A DNA stretch of 64,000 nucleotides from Gemmatimonadota bacterium (GTDB lineage: Bacteria > Gemmatimonadota > Gemmatimonadetes > Longimicrobiales > Gaopeijiaceae): contig JAPPGZ010000092.1 of the NCBI GenBank assembly GCA_028874905.1, positions 13,300 through 77,299 of the forward strand, read 5' to 3'. The position numbers were made by a program, and so were the translations under genes. Of this stretch, positions 19,213 through 30,800 are shown piece by piece; positions within the stretch are counted from its first letter, which is position 1, and every line of letters begins with the position of its first letter. The notes under the pieces were generated by a model. The model saw nothing but the letters and a program-made list of their open reading frames with translations, ran no database searches and was not told the origin of the DNA.

Positions 19213-20792
19213 TTTGGTCGCACTTCCGGCCGCGCCACACGCTGGCAGCGCTCGGTCTGGCCTGCGCGTTCGGCACGAGTCCGCTCGACGGCCAGAGCTT
19301 CGAGCTCGAAGAGGCGACGATCGCCGAAGTCCACGCCGCCTTCCTCTCCGGCGACCTCACCTGCGTGGACCTGGTGCAGGCGTACCTGGACCGGATCGCC
19401 GCTTACGACAAGCAGGGGCCACGACTCAACACGATCGCGAACCTGAACCCGCGGGCACTCCAGGAAGCGGCGCTTCTGGACGAGGCCCTCGCGGCCGGCG
19501 GGCTTACCGGGCCGCTCCACTGCATTCCGGTGCTGCTGAAGGACCAGGTCGAGACGAGCGACATGCCCACCACCTACGGCTCCGCGCTCTTCGCGGAGTT
19601 TGTGCCGGACCGGGACGCGACAATAGTCAGACGGGTCAGGGAGGCGGGCGCGATCATCCACGCCAAGACGAACATGGGCGAGTTCGCGTCGCGCTACGTG
19701 GGGTCGGGTTTCGGCATGATCCGCAACGCGTACGACCCGCGGCGCAACCCCAGCGGCTCGTCGGGCGGCACCAGCGTGGGCGTCGCGGCCAACTTCGGCA
19801 TGGTCGGCATTGGCGAGGACACGGGCGGCTCGATCCGCGGTCCGGCGGCGGTGGCGTCGCTGGTCGGCCTGCGGCCCACCCTGGAGCTCGTGAGCCGCTT
19901 CGGTCTGATGCCCGCCAACCCCACGACCGACACGCAGGGCCCGATCACGCGCACGGTCGTGGACGCGGCCATTCTGCTCGGCGTCATCGCGGGCTACGAT
20001 CCAAACGATCCCGTGACCGCCCGTGCGGCGGGCCGCGTGCCGGAGGCGTATGAGAGCGGACTTGGCAGGGACGGGTTGCAGGGGGCGCGCATCGGCGTCA
20101 TCCGCGACGCCATGGACGAGTCGGTGGATCCGGGCTCGGAGGGGTTCCGGCAAGTGCGCTCCCGCATCGACGCGGCGGTGGCGGATCTGCGGCGGCTCGG
20201 GGCCGAGGTCATGGACCCTGTCGCGATCCCCGGGATCGAGACGGTGAACCGAGTGTTCGGGAGCAATGTGTACGAGACTGAAGAGGCGACCGACGCCTAC
20301 CTGTCCGAGCATGCCAACGCCCCATACAGGACACTGCGCTCGATCCTGCTGAGCGGGCGCGTGACGCCGTGGCGGGCGGCGGGTCTCGCGAACTCGCTGG
20401 GCAAGTCGACAGGCGACCCCGGTTACCTCGAGTACCTGCTGAGCCGCGACCGGATCCGGCGGGACGTGCTCGTGGCCATGGCCGAGCACGACCTCGACGC
20501 GCTCGTCTACGCCACTTTCGACCACCCGGTGACGCTGATCGCGGACGATGCCGAGACGAACCCGGCTCCGGCCGACCAGTACGGCCTGGGCGACAATCGG
20601 TTGTTGAGCCCGGTCACCGGGTTCCCGGCGCTGACGGTGCCCGCGGGATTCACCGCGGACGGGTTGCCCGTGGGGATCGAGTTCCTGGGGCGCCCGTTCA
20701 CCGAGGCGATGCTGCTGCGGTTCGGCTACGCGTTTGAGCAGGGGACGGGGTATCGGCGGCCACCGGAGAGTGCGCCGCCGCTGAGTGGGTGA
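19197..20792 (+). CDS. Exported amidase (amidase signature family)
   Basis: A 531-aa amidase. The Ser-cisSer-Lys triad is readable: K115 in VLLKDQVE, cis-Ser at 188/189 in PSGSSGGTS and nucleophile S212 in DTGGSIRGP. A leader (residues ~1-32, ending SPLDGQ) suggests export. The family hydrolyses amides; GatA-like transamidation is unlikely because no GatB/GatC is nearby and the protein appears exported. Start ATG 19197 lies inside a palindromic AT-rich element; an in-frame TTG at 19164 would lengthen the N terminus by 11 residues and cannot be excluded. Confidence 0.88.
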   Translation: MLTLHFWSHFRPRHTLAALGLACAFGTSPLDGQSFELEEATIAEVHAAFLSGDLTCVDLVQAYLDRIAAYDKQGPRLNTIANLNPRALQEAALLDEALAAGGLTGPLHCIPVLLKDQVETSDMPTTYGSALFAEFVPDRDATIVRRVREAGAIIHAKTNMGEFASRYVGSGFGMIRNAYDPRRNPSGSSGGTSVGVAANFGMVGIGEDTGGSIRGPAAVASLVGLRPTLELVSRFGLMPANPTTDTQGPITRTVVDAAILLGVIAGYDPNDPVTARAAGRVPEAYESGLGRDGLQGARIGVIRDAMDESVDPGSEGFRQVRSRIDAAVADLRRLGAEVMDPVAIPGIETVNRVFGSNVYETEEATDAYLSEHANAPYRTLRSILLSGRVTPWRAAGLANSLGKSTGDPGYLEYLLSRDRIRRDVLVAMAEHDLDALVYATFDHPVTLIADDAETNPAPADQYGLGDNRLLSPVTGFPALTVPAGFTADGLPVGIEFLGRPFTEAMLLRFGYAFEQGTGYRRPPESAPPLSG

Positions 20793-20826
20793 GGGATCGC
20801 CGGGCAGGCCTTGCTGCCGGCTACGA

Positions 20827-22290
20827 TCAGCCGTCCCTGCGGCGCAGGGCGAAGACGCCGTTCAGGTAGTGCGTCGCCCGGCCGCTGCCGTCGTCGCCCC
20901 AGAAGGCGACGTCCCAGCCGCGGTTGCCGCCCATCGCCGGATTACGCGGCAGGAACCGGTCGCCGCCGAGCGGAATCAACTCGGACTCCAGCCCGCTGCC
21001 AACCTCCGACCGCGCAGTCAGCCGTTCGCCATCCACGGAGAACGAGAACCGGCTGCCAAACGCCTCGAACTGCCCGACGTAGCGCTCGAGCTCGGCCTGC
21101 TGGGGCGTCACCGTGTCCGGCTTCGGTGTCTGGGGCTTGTCGATGCCAAAGACCTCCGGGAACAGGGTGTCGAACACCTTGTCGGCCAGCGGGTAGCCCT
21201 GGCTCGGCACGTTGGCGATCGTCGCGGCCGCGACGCCCTTGTTCGGACACCAGAGCAGCAGGGAGGACCCGCCGCTGTTGGTGCCGCTGTGCCCGTAGAT
21301 CGCCTCGCCGCCCCAGCGCTTCCAGTAGGGCCCGGTGCACCACCTCTGGGCCATGATCCGGGTCGGCATGTCGATCTCGGGCGTGTGCATCGTCTCGATG
21401 GCTTCCTCGGACAGTACCCGCCGTCCGTCGGCTGAGCGTCCGCTCCGCAGGAACATCCCGGCGAAGCGCACGAGGTCGCCAGCGCTGCAGCACAGGGTCG
21501 CCCCGGCCGGCGCGATGCTGCGCGGCAGCCCCCAGAACGGCACGCGCTCGCCCTCGGGGTTGGCGGGGGTCGGCGAGTACCCGAGCGCCACAGGGTGATA
21601 GAGCAGGTCCTCCGGGAAGGTCGCCGAGTGATCGAGCCCGAGCGGCCGGAGGATGCGCTCGGCGAGCAGGGTCTCCCAGTTCTTCCCCATCACCCGCTGG
21701 GCCGCGAACCCGGCGACGGCGGTGCCCGCGTTCGAGTAGCCGTAGGCCGTGCCCGGCTCGAAGATCAAGGGAAGCTCGGCAAGTGCAGCGACGTACCGGC
21801 CCAGGGCGTCTTCGCCGCGGCCGTGGTCCGTGTACGGTCCGTTGTCGAGTCCCGACGACATCGAAAGCAATTGGCGCAGGGTCATGTCCACGGGCGGGAC
21901 GTCGCTCGTCAGCGGCGCGCCGTCGAGGTAGCTCCCAACGGGTTCGTCCAGATCGAGCGTGCCCTCGTCGACCAGCGCCATGACGACGGCGGCGTTGAAG
22001 ACCTTGGTCGTCGAGCCGATCTGGAACAGCGTGTCCGGCGTGACGGCCAGGTTGCGCTCGCGGATCGCCAGGCCGGTTGCGAACTCGTGGATCGCCTCAC
22101 CGTCGAACACGGCGAGTTGGGCGCCGACGATGCCGAGGCTCTCGGCCGAGTCGTCGAGGAGCTGCTGGAGGTCGCGCCGATCGAACGCCACCTGCGGCGG
22201 GGCCGCGATGGCCGCGAGGTGTCGCGCCGACGCGACGATCGGCAACGCGGCTGCGGTGGCACCGGCTTTCAGTAGGGCACGTCGATTCAT
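20827..22290 (-). CDS. Exported serine hydrolase (class C beta-lactamase fold)
   Basis: A 487-aa member of the serine beta-lactamase/esterase/D-aminopeptidase superfamily. The S-x-x-K nucleophile motif is S93-TT-K96, the Y-x-N motif is Y185-S-N, and HSGTNSGG near residue 350 takes the KTG place. A leader with MNRRALLKAG is Tat-like. After the catalytic domain, about 100 C-terminal residues resemble the lipocalin-like tail of such esterases. AGGAGGT abuts the start codon and overlaps the stop of the GMC gene, unusually tight spacing. Last gene of a four-gene minus-strand run. Confidence 0.9.
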   Translation of the reverse strand: MNRRALLKAGATAAALPIVASARHLAAIAAPPQVAFDRRDLQQLLDDSAESLGIVGAQLAVFDGEAIHEFATGLAIRERNLAVTPDTLFQIGSTTKVFNAAVVMALVDEGTLDLDEPVGSYLDGAPLTSDVPPVDMTLRQLLSMSSGLDNGPYTDHGRGEDALGRYVAALAELPLIFEPGTAYGYSNAGTAVAGFAAQRVMGKNWETLLAERILRPLGLDHSATFPEDLLYHPVALGYSPTPANPEGERVPFWGLPRSIAPAGATLCCSAGDLVRFAGMFLRSGRSADGRRVLSEEAIETMHTPEIDMPTRIMAQRWCTGPYWKRWGGEAIYGHSGTNSGGSSLLLWCPNKGVAAATIANVPSQGYPLADKVFDTLFPEVFGIDKPQTPKPDTVTPQQAELERYVGQFEAFGSRFSFSVDGERLTARSEVGSGLESELIPLGGDRFLPRNPAMGGNRGWDVAFWGDDGSGRATHYLNGVFALRRRDG

Positions 22291-22295
22291 ACCTC

Positions 22296-24017
22296 CTAAA
22301 CCTCTCCCCGCCGCGCCGCCCACACCGCGTAATGACTCGCGCGCGCCGCGAACGCCATGTACGTGAGCGACGGGTTCTGGCAGCCGGACGACGCCATCGA
22401 CGCGCCGTCGATGATGAACAGGTTGGGGATGTCCCACGCCTGGTTGTGGGCGTTGAGCACGGACGTGGCCGGATCGCGTCCCATGCGCGCCGTGCCCATC
22501 TCGTGGATGGTCAGCCCGGGCGGGGTCATCTCGGTGTCGATCGTGATGTCGCGGCCGCCGCCGGCCTCGAGCATTTCGGCGGCCTGCAGCGCGGCGTCGC
22601 GCATCATGGCGCGCTCGTTGTCGCTCCAGGCGCAACTGATGCGCAGCGTGGGGATTCCCCATGCATCGACCTGCTCGGGATCGAGGGCCACGTGGTTCTC
22701 TTCACGGGGGAGGCATTCGCCGAATCCCTCGATGCCGAACGACCAGGGGCCCGGGCGGAGCAGGTCGCTCTTGAAACCCTCACCAAACCCCGGCATCGAA
22801 GTACCCCGCCCCCAGCCCTGCCTCCTTGCCGAACCCTGATACCCGTACCCGCGCAGGAAGTCGGGCGAAGGCTCGGTGACGTTGCGGAAGCGGGCAATGT
22901 AGATGCCGTTGGGACGCCGGCCCCGGGTGGTGCGGTCCTCCCAGCCGGGGAAGGTGGCGCGCGCGCCGACGTCCATGGTGTGGTCCATGAGGTATTTGCC
23001 GAGCACGCCGCTGGAGTTGGCGAGGCCGTCGGGGAAGTCGGCCGACGTCGAGTTGAGCAGAATGCGCGTCGTCTCCAGCGCCGAGGCTCCGAGGAACACC
23101 GTCCGCGCGCGGAACTCCATCTCCTCGTGGGTCTCGGCGTCGATTACGCGGACGCCGCTGACCCGGCCAGCCCGCGGGTCCCAGACGACTTCGGCAACGA
23201 CGCTGTTGGGGCGCAGGGTCATACGGCCGGTGGCTTCGGCGGCGGGGAGGGTCGCGTTGAGCGAGCTGAAGTAGCTGCGGGTGCGACATCCCCGGTGGCA
23301 GGGGCCGCAGTAGTGGCAGGCGCGGCGTCCCTTGTGATCGCGGGTGAGAACCGCCGTGCGGCCGATCGTCATGCGCCGGGTGCCGCCGAATGCGCTGTCG
23401 ATCGCGCCCGCCACGTGTTCCTCGACGCACGACATCTCCATCGGCGGCAGGAAGACCCCGTCCGGCACCTGCGGCAGCCCCTCCGCCCGCCCGCTGATCC
23501 CGACGAACGCTTCGACGTGGTCGTACCAGGGCGCCAGGTCCGCGTACCGGATGGGCCAGTCGACGCCGTACCCCTCGCGCGCGTTTGCCTCGAAATCCAG
23601 GTCGCTCAGCCGGTAGCACTGCCGCGCCCACATGATCGACCGTCCGCCCACCTGCCGTCCGCGGATCCACAGGAAGGGCTTGTCGGGATCGGTCGTGTAC
23701 GGATTCTCGATGTCGTTGACGAAGAACTTGCGGCCCACTTCGTCGCAGGCGTAGCACTGGCCCTGGATCGGCTGCTCGGCCGCCACCGCCTTGCGGTCGT
23801 TCCAGCCGCGGTACGGCATCTCGGACGTGAGCGTGTGTTCAGCGTAGTCACGCTCGGGCACAATCATCGGCCCCGCCTCGAGGACGAGCACGTTGGCGCC
23901 GAGCTCGGTCAGTTCCTTGGCCGCCCACCCGCCGGACATGCCGGAGCCGACGACAATTGCGTCGTAGTCCTGCCGGCGCGGACGGATGTGGAAGAGATGG
24001 CGGCGGGGGATCGTCAT
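22296..24017 (-). CDS. GMC-family FAD oxidoreductase
   Basis: A 573-aa glucose-methanol-choline oxidoreductase. The FAD motif is VVGSGMSGGWAAKEL near residue 22; IRGRQVGGRSIMW, CHYCGPCHRGC and a C-terminal HEMGTARMG segment follow. A Cys-rich CHYCGPCHRGC stretch is typical of the bacterial sugar/polyol dehydrogenase branch that works with a Gdh3-like small subunit. Start ATG 24017 has GGGAGG 7 bp upstream and overlaps the stop of the small subunit as ATGA. The pair probably forms a membrane-associated or periplasmic dehydrogenase; substrate unknown. Confidence 0.93.
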   Translation of the reverse strand: MTIPRRHLFHIRPRRQDYDAIVVGSGMSGGWAAKELTELGANVLVLEAGPMIVPERDYAEHTLTSEMPYRGWNDRKAVAAEQPIQGQCYACDEVGRKFFVNDIENPYTTDPDKPFLWIRGRQVGGRSIMWARQCYRLSDLDFEANAREGYGVDWPIRYADLAPWYDHVEAFVGISGRAEGLPQVPDGVFLPPMEMSCVEEHVAGAIDSAFGGTRRMTIGRTAVLTRDHKGRRACHYCGPCHRGCRTRSYFSSLNATLPAAEATGRMTLRPNSVVAEVVWDPRAGRVSGVRVIDAETHEEMEFRARTVFLGASALETTRILLNSTSADFPDGLANSSGVLGKYLMDHTMDVGARATFPGWEDRTTRGRRPNGIYIARFRNVTEPSPDFLRGYGYQGSARRQGWGRGTSMPGFGEGFKSDLLRPGPWSFGIEGFGECLPREENHVALDPEQVDAWGIPTLRISCAWSDNERAMMRDAALQAAEMLEAGGGRDITIDTEMTPPGLTIHEMGTARMGRDPATSVLNAHNQAWDIPNLFIIDGASMASSGCQNPSLTYMAFAARASHYAVWAARRGEV

Positions 24018-24649
24018 CGGCCCGCCTCCCTTGGCGTCAGCGGCGCGCATCCCTCGAATGTGCGGAAGGTGGTGCGGTAACCCAGCGCGTCCAGCCCCAC
24101 ATCCGACGTGAAGAAGGCGGTCAAGGTGAACCGTTTGACGTCGTGGAAGAAGTGTTGAGACTCGTCCGCGGCAAGGTCTTCACGCAGACGGGTCAGTTCC
24201 TGGTCGAGGCCTCGGACGAAGACCGCCTGCTCACCCGGCGCGCACTCGACGAAACGGCTCCCGAAGCGCTCGCGGCACGCGGGGTCCACCGTGTCGAGCC
24301 CGGCGAGAAAGCGGTCCCGGTCGTCGTCGTCGAGCCACCCGTCCACCAGCGCGGCCACGAACTCGGTCACCCCGGCTTGTGAAGCCCCGGGCGTGTCCGT
24401 CTCCGGGATGATGATCTCGGCGAGGGCCTCCATGACCTGGGCGCGCTCGGGGGTGAGCAGCGACGCGGCCTGGGAAATGGCGCCATCGCCGTTGCCCGTG
24501 CCGCCGCCCGTCCCCTCCGTCCCGGGCGGCCCCGCCGAGCCAAGCACCCGCTCGCGCCAGACCAGCATTCGGCCCACCTCGTCGAGCGGCACGAGCAACG
24601 GGCCGCCCGCGACTCCGCCCAGCACACCGATGGCCGTTCGTCGTTTCAT
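24014..24649 (-). CDS. Gluconate 2-dehydrogenase subunit 3-like protein
   Basis: A 211-aa small subunit of a GMC-type dehydrogenase. A leader (MKRRTAIGVLGGVAGGPLL) with an RR pair suggests Tat-linked export of the complex. The family pattern is in LAEIIIPETDTPGAS, FVAALVDGWL and FFHDVKRFTLTAFFTS. It directly precedes and overlaps the GMC gene, the usual order for these pairs. Confidence 0.9.
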   Translation of the reverse strand: MKRRTAIGVLGGVAGGPLLVPLDEVGRMLVWRERVLGSAGPPGTEGTGGGTGNGDGAISQAASLLTPERAQVMEALAEIIIPETDTPGASQAGVTEFVAALVDGWLDDDDRDRFLAGLDTVDPACRERFGSRFVECAPGEQAVFVRGLDQELTRLREDLAADESQHFFHDVKRFTLTAFFTSDVGLDALGYRTTFRTFEGCAPLTPREAGR

Positions 24650-24658
24650 GCGGAAACC

Positions 24659-25747
24659 TTACCGGGCATGCGGCTGCCGGGGCAACCGGTACGCTTGGGC
24701 CGTCAGCCATGTGTCCATTACGGAAGTGTATTCCGCGAGCAGCCTGGTGGAGCCGACCCGGTCGTCCGTGAGTACGTGACTGCCACCGTCGATCACAGCG
24801 ATGCTCGCGTCGGAGCCTTCCCGCGCCACGTCCTGGCGGAAGCGCGCGACGACCCGGTCGGTTGGGGTCGAGACGTCTGCACTGCCGTATATCGCAAGCA
24901 CCGGGATGTCGAGCGCGGCCCACGCCGAGACGGCGTCATAGTCAAGATCGAGTGCGAGGAACCACTGGTCGCGCTGCGTCCACCGGATTCCGCCCGCGGG
25001 CGGAGGCAGCATCGGTCCCGCGCCGGGAATCGTGGAAGCTGCGTCCCGCGCACGCCGAAAGCCGGCCTCCGCGTCGGGGCCGCGGTCCGAGCGGACCAGA
25101 GCGTAGAGGGCCCGCCAGGCCGACAGCACAGAATCGCGCTGCTTCTCGTCCAACCGTGCCGCGCGCGCCTGGTGTCCGATGTCGTACATATTCTGTTCTG
25201 CGGGGGTGACGCCCGTTCCGGCCGCGGAGACGGCGATCACGAACTCCGGTGAAGCGGACTGGGCCGCGAGCGGCAGCACCCATCCAGCCTGGCTGATGCC
25301 CCACAGGCCGACCGAGCCGGCGTCAACGTCGTCTCGCGAGCGAACGTACCGGACCGCGGCGGCGACATCGCTGGCCAGATCCGCGAAGCTCATCGTGCGC
25401 CAGTCTCCGCTCGATGCGCCCGTTCCGCGCTTGTCGTAGGAGAGCACCGCGAAGCCTCGCGACACGAAGTAGGCCGCTGTTTCGGTGAGGTAGCCACCCG
25501 GGCCCGAACGGTCCATCGCCCCGGCGCCGTGTACCAGTACGACAGCCGGGTGACGTGCGCTCTCCGGGGGCGTGTACCATGCCCCGACCAGCGTTGCTCC
25601 GGAACTCGCGAAGTTCACTTCGTGCGCGCGCACGCACCCGAAGCCGGTCTGTCTTCCCCCCGAGCCGCATTCGGATTGAGCTACGAGGTAGGCAGTTGCA
25701 GCTACGAACGGGACAAGGGCACCGACCAAAGACGCGGCACAAGTCAT
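24659..25747 (-). CDS. Membrane-anchored alpha/beta hydrolase
   Basis: A 362-aa alpha/beta hydrolase with an N-terminal hydrophobic segment (residues 3-24) that is a signal peptide or anchor. The oxyanion region is VVLVHGAGAMDRSG, the nucleophile is the Ser of GLWGISQAGW, the acid is in YGSADVSTPTDR and the His is in GGSHVLTD. It resembles dienelactone-hydrolase-like or acyl-peptidase-like esterases. It ends 9 bp before the Gdh3-like gene, so it probably heads that operon. Start ATG 25747 is chosen because the hydrophobic leader begins there. Confidence 0.88.
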   Translation of the reverse strand: MTCAASLVGALVPFVAATAYLVAQSECGSGGRQTGFGCVRAHEVNFASSGATLVGAWYTPPESARHPAVVLVHGAGAMDRSGPGGYLTETAAYFVSRGFAVLSYDKRGTGASSGDWRTMSFADLASDVAAAVRYVRSRDDVDAGSVGLWGISQAGWVLPLAAQSASPEFVIAVSAAGTGVTPAEQNMYDIGHQARAARLDEKQRDSVLSAWRALYALVRSDRGPDAEAGFRRARDAASTIPGAGPMLPPPAGGIRWTQRDQWFLALDLDYDAVSAWAALDIPVLAIYGSADVSTPTDRVVARFRQDVAREGSDASIAVIDGGSHVLTDDRVGSTRLLAEYTSVMDTWLTAQAYRLPRQPHAR

Positions 25748-25944
25748 GACGAACCCGGGAGCGGTCAATGGGGCGAGTAGGCCTTCTCTGGATCGAGCGG
25801 GGTCGCCGCTGCTCGTCCATCTGCCTGAACTCGCCGTTCCAGCTTCCACCCGTTATCGTCTCCGCCGTCCTGGAAAACGTCCCACCTGCTCCGGGTGGGC
25901 TCGTCGAAGACGAATGTGTTGACCGAGAGGATGTGTGTCGAGTC

Positions 25945-26838
<894 letters not shown>

Positions 26839-26876
26839 CAAACTCAGTGGGATGACCGATACCCATCAGCCCATCA

Positions 26877-26923
26877 CAGATCATATTCAAACCATGTCAG
26901 ATCATCACTAAAGTATGATCTGA
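26877..26923 (+). promoter_or_regulatory. Three-part CAGATCAT operator candidate before the ABC operon
   Basis: CAGATCAT occurs at 26877-26884 and again 21 bp later at 26898-26905; its inverse ATGATCTG is at 26915-26922. The second and third copies form a 9-bp perfect inverted repeat (TCAGATCAT/ATGATCTGA, 9-bp spacer). TATGAT at 26914-26919 would serve as a -10 box about 40 bp before the ABC start codon, so a repressor here would cover the promoter. Repeats are seen; function is inferred. Confidence 0.55.
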
Positions 26924-26956
26924 TAACCCACCGCATCCCCAAAGCACGGAAAACCC

Positions 26957-27862
26957 ATGCTCGAAATCAGAGATCTCGTCAAAGTCTATCCCGGACCCGT
27001 CGCGGCGCTGCAGGGCGTCTCGATCGACGTCTCGAAGGGTATGTTCGGCCTCCTCGGCCCCAACGGCGCGGGCAAGACCACCCTTATGCGCATCGTCGCC
27101 GGCCTGCTGGAGCCCACATCCGGCGCGGTCCGCTTCAACGGCGAGGACATCGTCACCGATCCGCGGAGGATCCGCAGGCAACTCGGCTACCTCCCCCAGG
27201 ACTTCGGCTTCTATCCGCACCTGACCGGCGAGTCGATGCTGCGCTACCTCCTCGTTCTCAAGGGCGTGCGGGCACCGCAGGGCCGCAAACGGCTCGCGGC
27301 GGAACTGCTCGACCGCGTCAACATGTCCTACGCCGCCAAGCGCAAGGTGAAGGGCTATTCGGGTGGGATGCGACAGCGGCTGGGGATCGCCCAGGCGCTC
27401 GCGGGTGACCCCGCGCTCATCATCGTGGACGAGCCGACCGCCGGCCTCGATCCCGAGGAACGCATCCGCTTCTACAGGCTCCTTGCCGAGCTTGCGGAGG
27501 ACCGGACGGTGTTGCTGTCGACGCACATCGTCGAGGACATCTCTGTGCTGTGTCCGCGTGTGGCGATCATGTACGACGGGCGCTTCGTGGCGGATACATC
27601 GCCGACCGAGGCTCGAAACCGGCTGGCGGGCACGATCTACCAGGGCGCGGTCGAACAGGACGACCTGAACGAGATCGAGCGTCGCTACAGAATCACGCAG
27701 GCGATCCTGATCGAAGGCCGCAACCAGGTACGGATCCATGTGCCCGACGAGGAAGCTTCGGAAAGCGGCTTGCCCGAGGGGTTCGATTCCGTGCCGCCGA
27801 CGCTCGAGGATGCGTACCTGCTGCTGGCGCAGGCGAACGGATCCGCGGAGGCCAGCTCGTGA
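26957..27862 (+). CDS. ABC transporter ATP-binding protein
   Basis: A 301-aa ATPase of the ABC-2 export type. Walker A is GPNGAGKTT (residues 34-42), the signature is YSGGMRQRLGIAQAL, Walker B is LIIVDEPTAGLDP, and the switch His is in STHIVED. The C-terminal ~80 residues after the ATPase core are typical of CcmA/YadG-like exporters. It overlaps the downstream permease/peptidase gene as GTGA, so the two proteins likely form one complex. Confidence 0.95.
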   Translation: MLEIRDLVKVYPGPVAALQGVSIDVSKGMFGLLGPNGAGKTTLMRIVAGLLEPTSGAVRFNGEDIVTDPRRIRRQLGYLPQDFGFYPHLTGESMLRYLLVLKGVRAPQGRKRLAAELLDRVNMSYAAKRKVKGYSGGMRQRLGIAQALAGDPALIIVDEPTAGLDPEERIRFYRLLAELAEDRTVLLSTHIVEDISVLCPRVAIMYDGRFVADTSPTEARNRLAGTIYQGAVEQDDLNEIERRYRITQAILIEGRNQVRIHVPDEEASESGLPEGFDSVPPTLEDAYLLLAQANGSAEASS

Positions 27863-30800
27863 GCGCCATCGCCCGCTGGTGGGAAGTCACCCGAAGAGAG
27901 GTGCTTTCCGGCCTCCGTCGCCCGGCCTACTGGGTGTTGTTCGTCCTCCTGGCACTCCTGGCCTGGGGCTTCTCGGAAGGGGGTGTCACGATCTCCTCCG
28001 GCGATGCCACCATCGGAGGCGAACGTGCCCACATCACCTCCATGTTCGGTCAGGGCCTCATCCAAACCGTCCTGATCATGGGCTTCGGCGCCTGGTTCCT
28101 CGCGATCGCAGCCGGTCTGGTGGTCATCCGCGACCTGGAACTGCGTGTCGTGGAACTTTTCCACTCGACGCGGCTGACGCCGCGGGAATACGTGTGGGGC
28201 AAGTTCGCCGGCGCGCTGGGGATCTTCATCGTGGTGTGGCTGCTCTACCTGTGCGTAGCCGCCGGGGTGAACCACATCGTGGAAGGCGGAGACGCGGAGC
28301 ACATCGGTTCTTTTGCGCTGGGCAACTATCTGTACCCGACGCTGCTCTTCGGACTTCCGCAGATCCTGCTCTTCGCGGGGGTGCCCTTCTTCCTGGGGAC
28401 ATGGACGCGGCAGCCGATCGTCGTCTTCGCGTTCCCGGTGACGGTACTGCTTTTCACCCTGTTCTTCCTGACGACCTGGTCACCCGACTGGCTTTCGCCG
28501 GAGACCAACCGCCTGCTCATGCTCCTCGATCCGTCCGGTTTCCGCTGGCTCAACGAGACGTTCCTGACGGTCGACCGGGGGGTCGCTTTCTACAATTCGG
28601 CGCCCATTCAACCCGATACCGGATTCCTGCTGAGCCGCGCGGCCTTCGGGGTGCTGGGGCTGGCCGCGGTGGCGGGCGCCACAAGGAGCTATGTGGGCAG
28701 GCTGCGCCGGGGTGGCAGCGATTCGCGGGTGGCCCGCTTCTTCCGCAGGCGCCGCGAACGCCGAGAGGGCTCGTTTGCCACCGTGGAGCCGGCCGCCGCT
28801 TCCCTTCGCGGCCTCGGCATGGCCACCCGTCCGCTGGGCTTCTGGAGGGCGGCTCAAGCGATCGGCCGCGAGGAGATCCGTGAACTGATCCGGCGTCCGG
28901 GAATGTACCTCTTCGTGCCGCTGATCCTCTGGCAGGCAATCCTCAACTCGCTGTTCGCAATCGGTCCCTTCAATTCGCAGATCCTGCTCACGCCGGGAGT
29001 CATGGCGGCGCGGCAACTGAACACTCTGGCGCTGCTGATCTGCGTCCTCCTGCTCTTCTACACCGTGGAGTCACTGCACAAGGAGCGAGGGCGCCAGCTG
29101 GCCGAGATCTTCAATTCAACGCCCATTCCGACCGGGTCGATTCTTCTGGGCAAGACGGTCGGCAACAGCGTGGTGGCGGGCCTGATCCTGGTGATCGGCG
29201 TGATCGCCTGCGGGGTTGTCATGCTCTACCGGCAGCTCTTCCAGGGAAGCCCGGTCGGCTTCGACATCGTCCCCTTTGTCGTGACCTGGGGCGGTGTGCT
29301 CGTGCCCACGTTCATCTTCTGGACGGCGCTGGTCACCGCTCTCTTCGCCCTGTTCCGGAATCGCTACGCCGTCTACGCGGTCGGGCTCTTCCTGATCATC
29401 TTCACGGCTGTCCGGATGGCGTTTCTCGAACCGTTCGGCTGGGTCCGGAACTGGATGGCCTGGAACGCCGTCCAGTGGACCGACATGGGCACGTTTTCGC
29501 TCAATGGACGGGAGTTGCTGCTCAATCGGATCCTGTACCTGAGCCTGGTTCCGCTGCTCGTTTTCATGGCCGTGAAGTGGTTCGGCCGCCAGGACCGCGA
29601 CGCCACGCGGGTTTTGCACCGAATACGGCCCAGGCCGATCCTGTTCGGCACCCCGCGCGTGCTCGCCTTCGCCGCGCCCGCGATCGTGCTGGCGTCGGTG
29701 CTGTTTTTCGGCGGACGGGCCGGCCGGCAGGGAGAGGCCGCCGAGGAGGCCGGCAAGGACTACTGGCGCGAAAACGTGGCGACCTGGACCGACTTCGAGA
29801 TGCCGTCGGTTTCCGATGTCGACGTGGAACTGGATTTCGAGCCCGCCGAGCGGTCAGTCGCGGTCGAGGGTGAATACACGTTCCACAACCACCGCGACTA
29901 CGCCTATGAGGACATCCCTGTGACCGCCGGTCAGTGGGATCCGATCGAATGGACGCTGAACGGGGAGGCGCACGAGCCGGACGACCGGTCCAACCTGTTC
30001 GTCTTCACTCCCGATGAGCCGCTGGGACCGGGCGACTCGCTGACGATCGGCTTCAGCTACGACCTCGAGTTCCCTCTGGGCATGAGCAGGGAGGCTAGCG
30101 GCGCGGGGCAGTTCATCCTCGAGTCCGGGATCGTCCTGACCGCCTTCACGCCCACGTTCATGCCCGTTCCCGGATACCTCGACAACATCGGCGTGGACGA
30201 CGACAACTCGTCCGAGCCGCCGGACTACCCCGACGACTTCTACGAGGGCGAAACCGAGCCGCTCTTCGGCTGGGGAGGGGAGCCCTTCACCGTGCGCACG
30301 CAAATCACGCTGCCGGAGGAATACACGGCAAACGGGGTGGGGCAGAAGGTCAGCGATGAAGTGGTGGACGGCCGGCGGACGGTGGTCTGGGAGACCGACC
30401 ACCCGGTGGTCCTGTTCAACGTCGTGGCGGGGAAATACGCGGTAAAGGAGGGCGACGGGACCGCGATCTACTACCACCCGGAGCACGACTACAACATCGA
30501 GGAGATGTCCGCCGCGCTCGACGCCGCGCGCAAGTACTTCTCCGAGTGGTTCTATCCGTTCCCGTGGGATCTGCTCAAGATCTCGGAGTTTGCGGCTTTC
30601 GCGACCTATGCGCAGGGCTTCCCGACGAACATCACCTTCAGCGAGGGGATCGGTTTCCTGGCCAGGAGCGACCCCAGGTCGCACGTGGCCTTCATGGTGG
30701 TGGCGCACGAGGCCGCGCACCAGTGGTGGGGCAACCTGCTGACGCCGGGCCAGGGTCCCGGTGGCAACATCCTGTCGGAGGGAATGGCCCACTACTCGAC

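Noticed and set aside
18947-19360. N-terminal extension of the TolB-CehA reading frame to 19360
   Set aside because: The signal peptide begins at 18946 and the extension would run through the amidase promoter region.
27550-27858. Upstream extension of the ABC-2/M1 frame inside the ATPase gene
   Set aside because: GTG 27859 overlaps the ATPase stop as GTGA and the first membrane span follows at once; upstream residues are a shadow of the ATPase.
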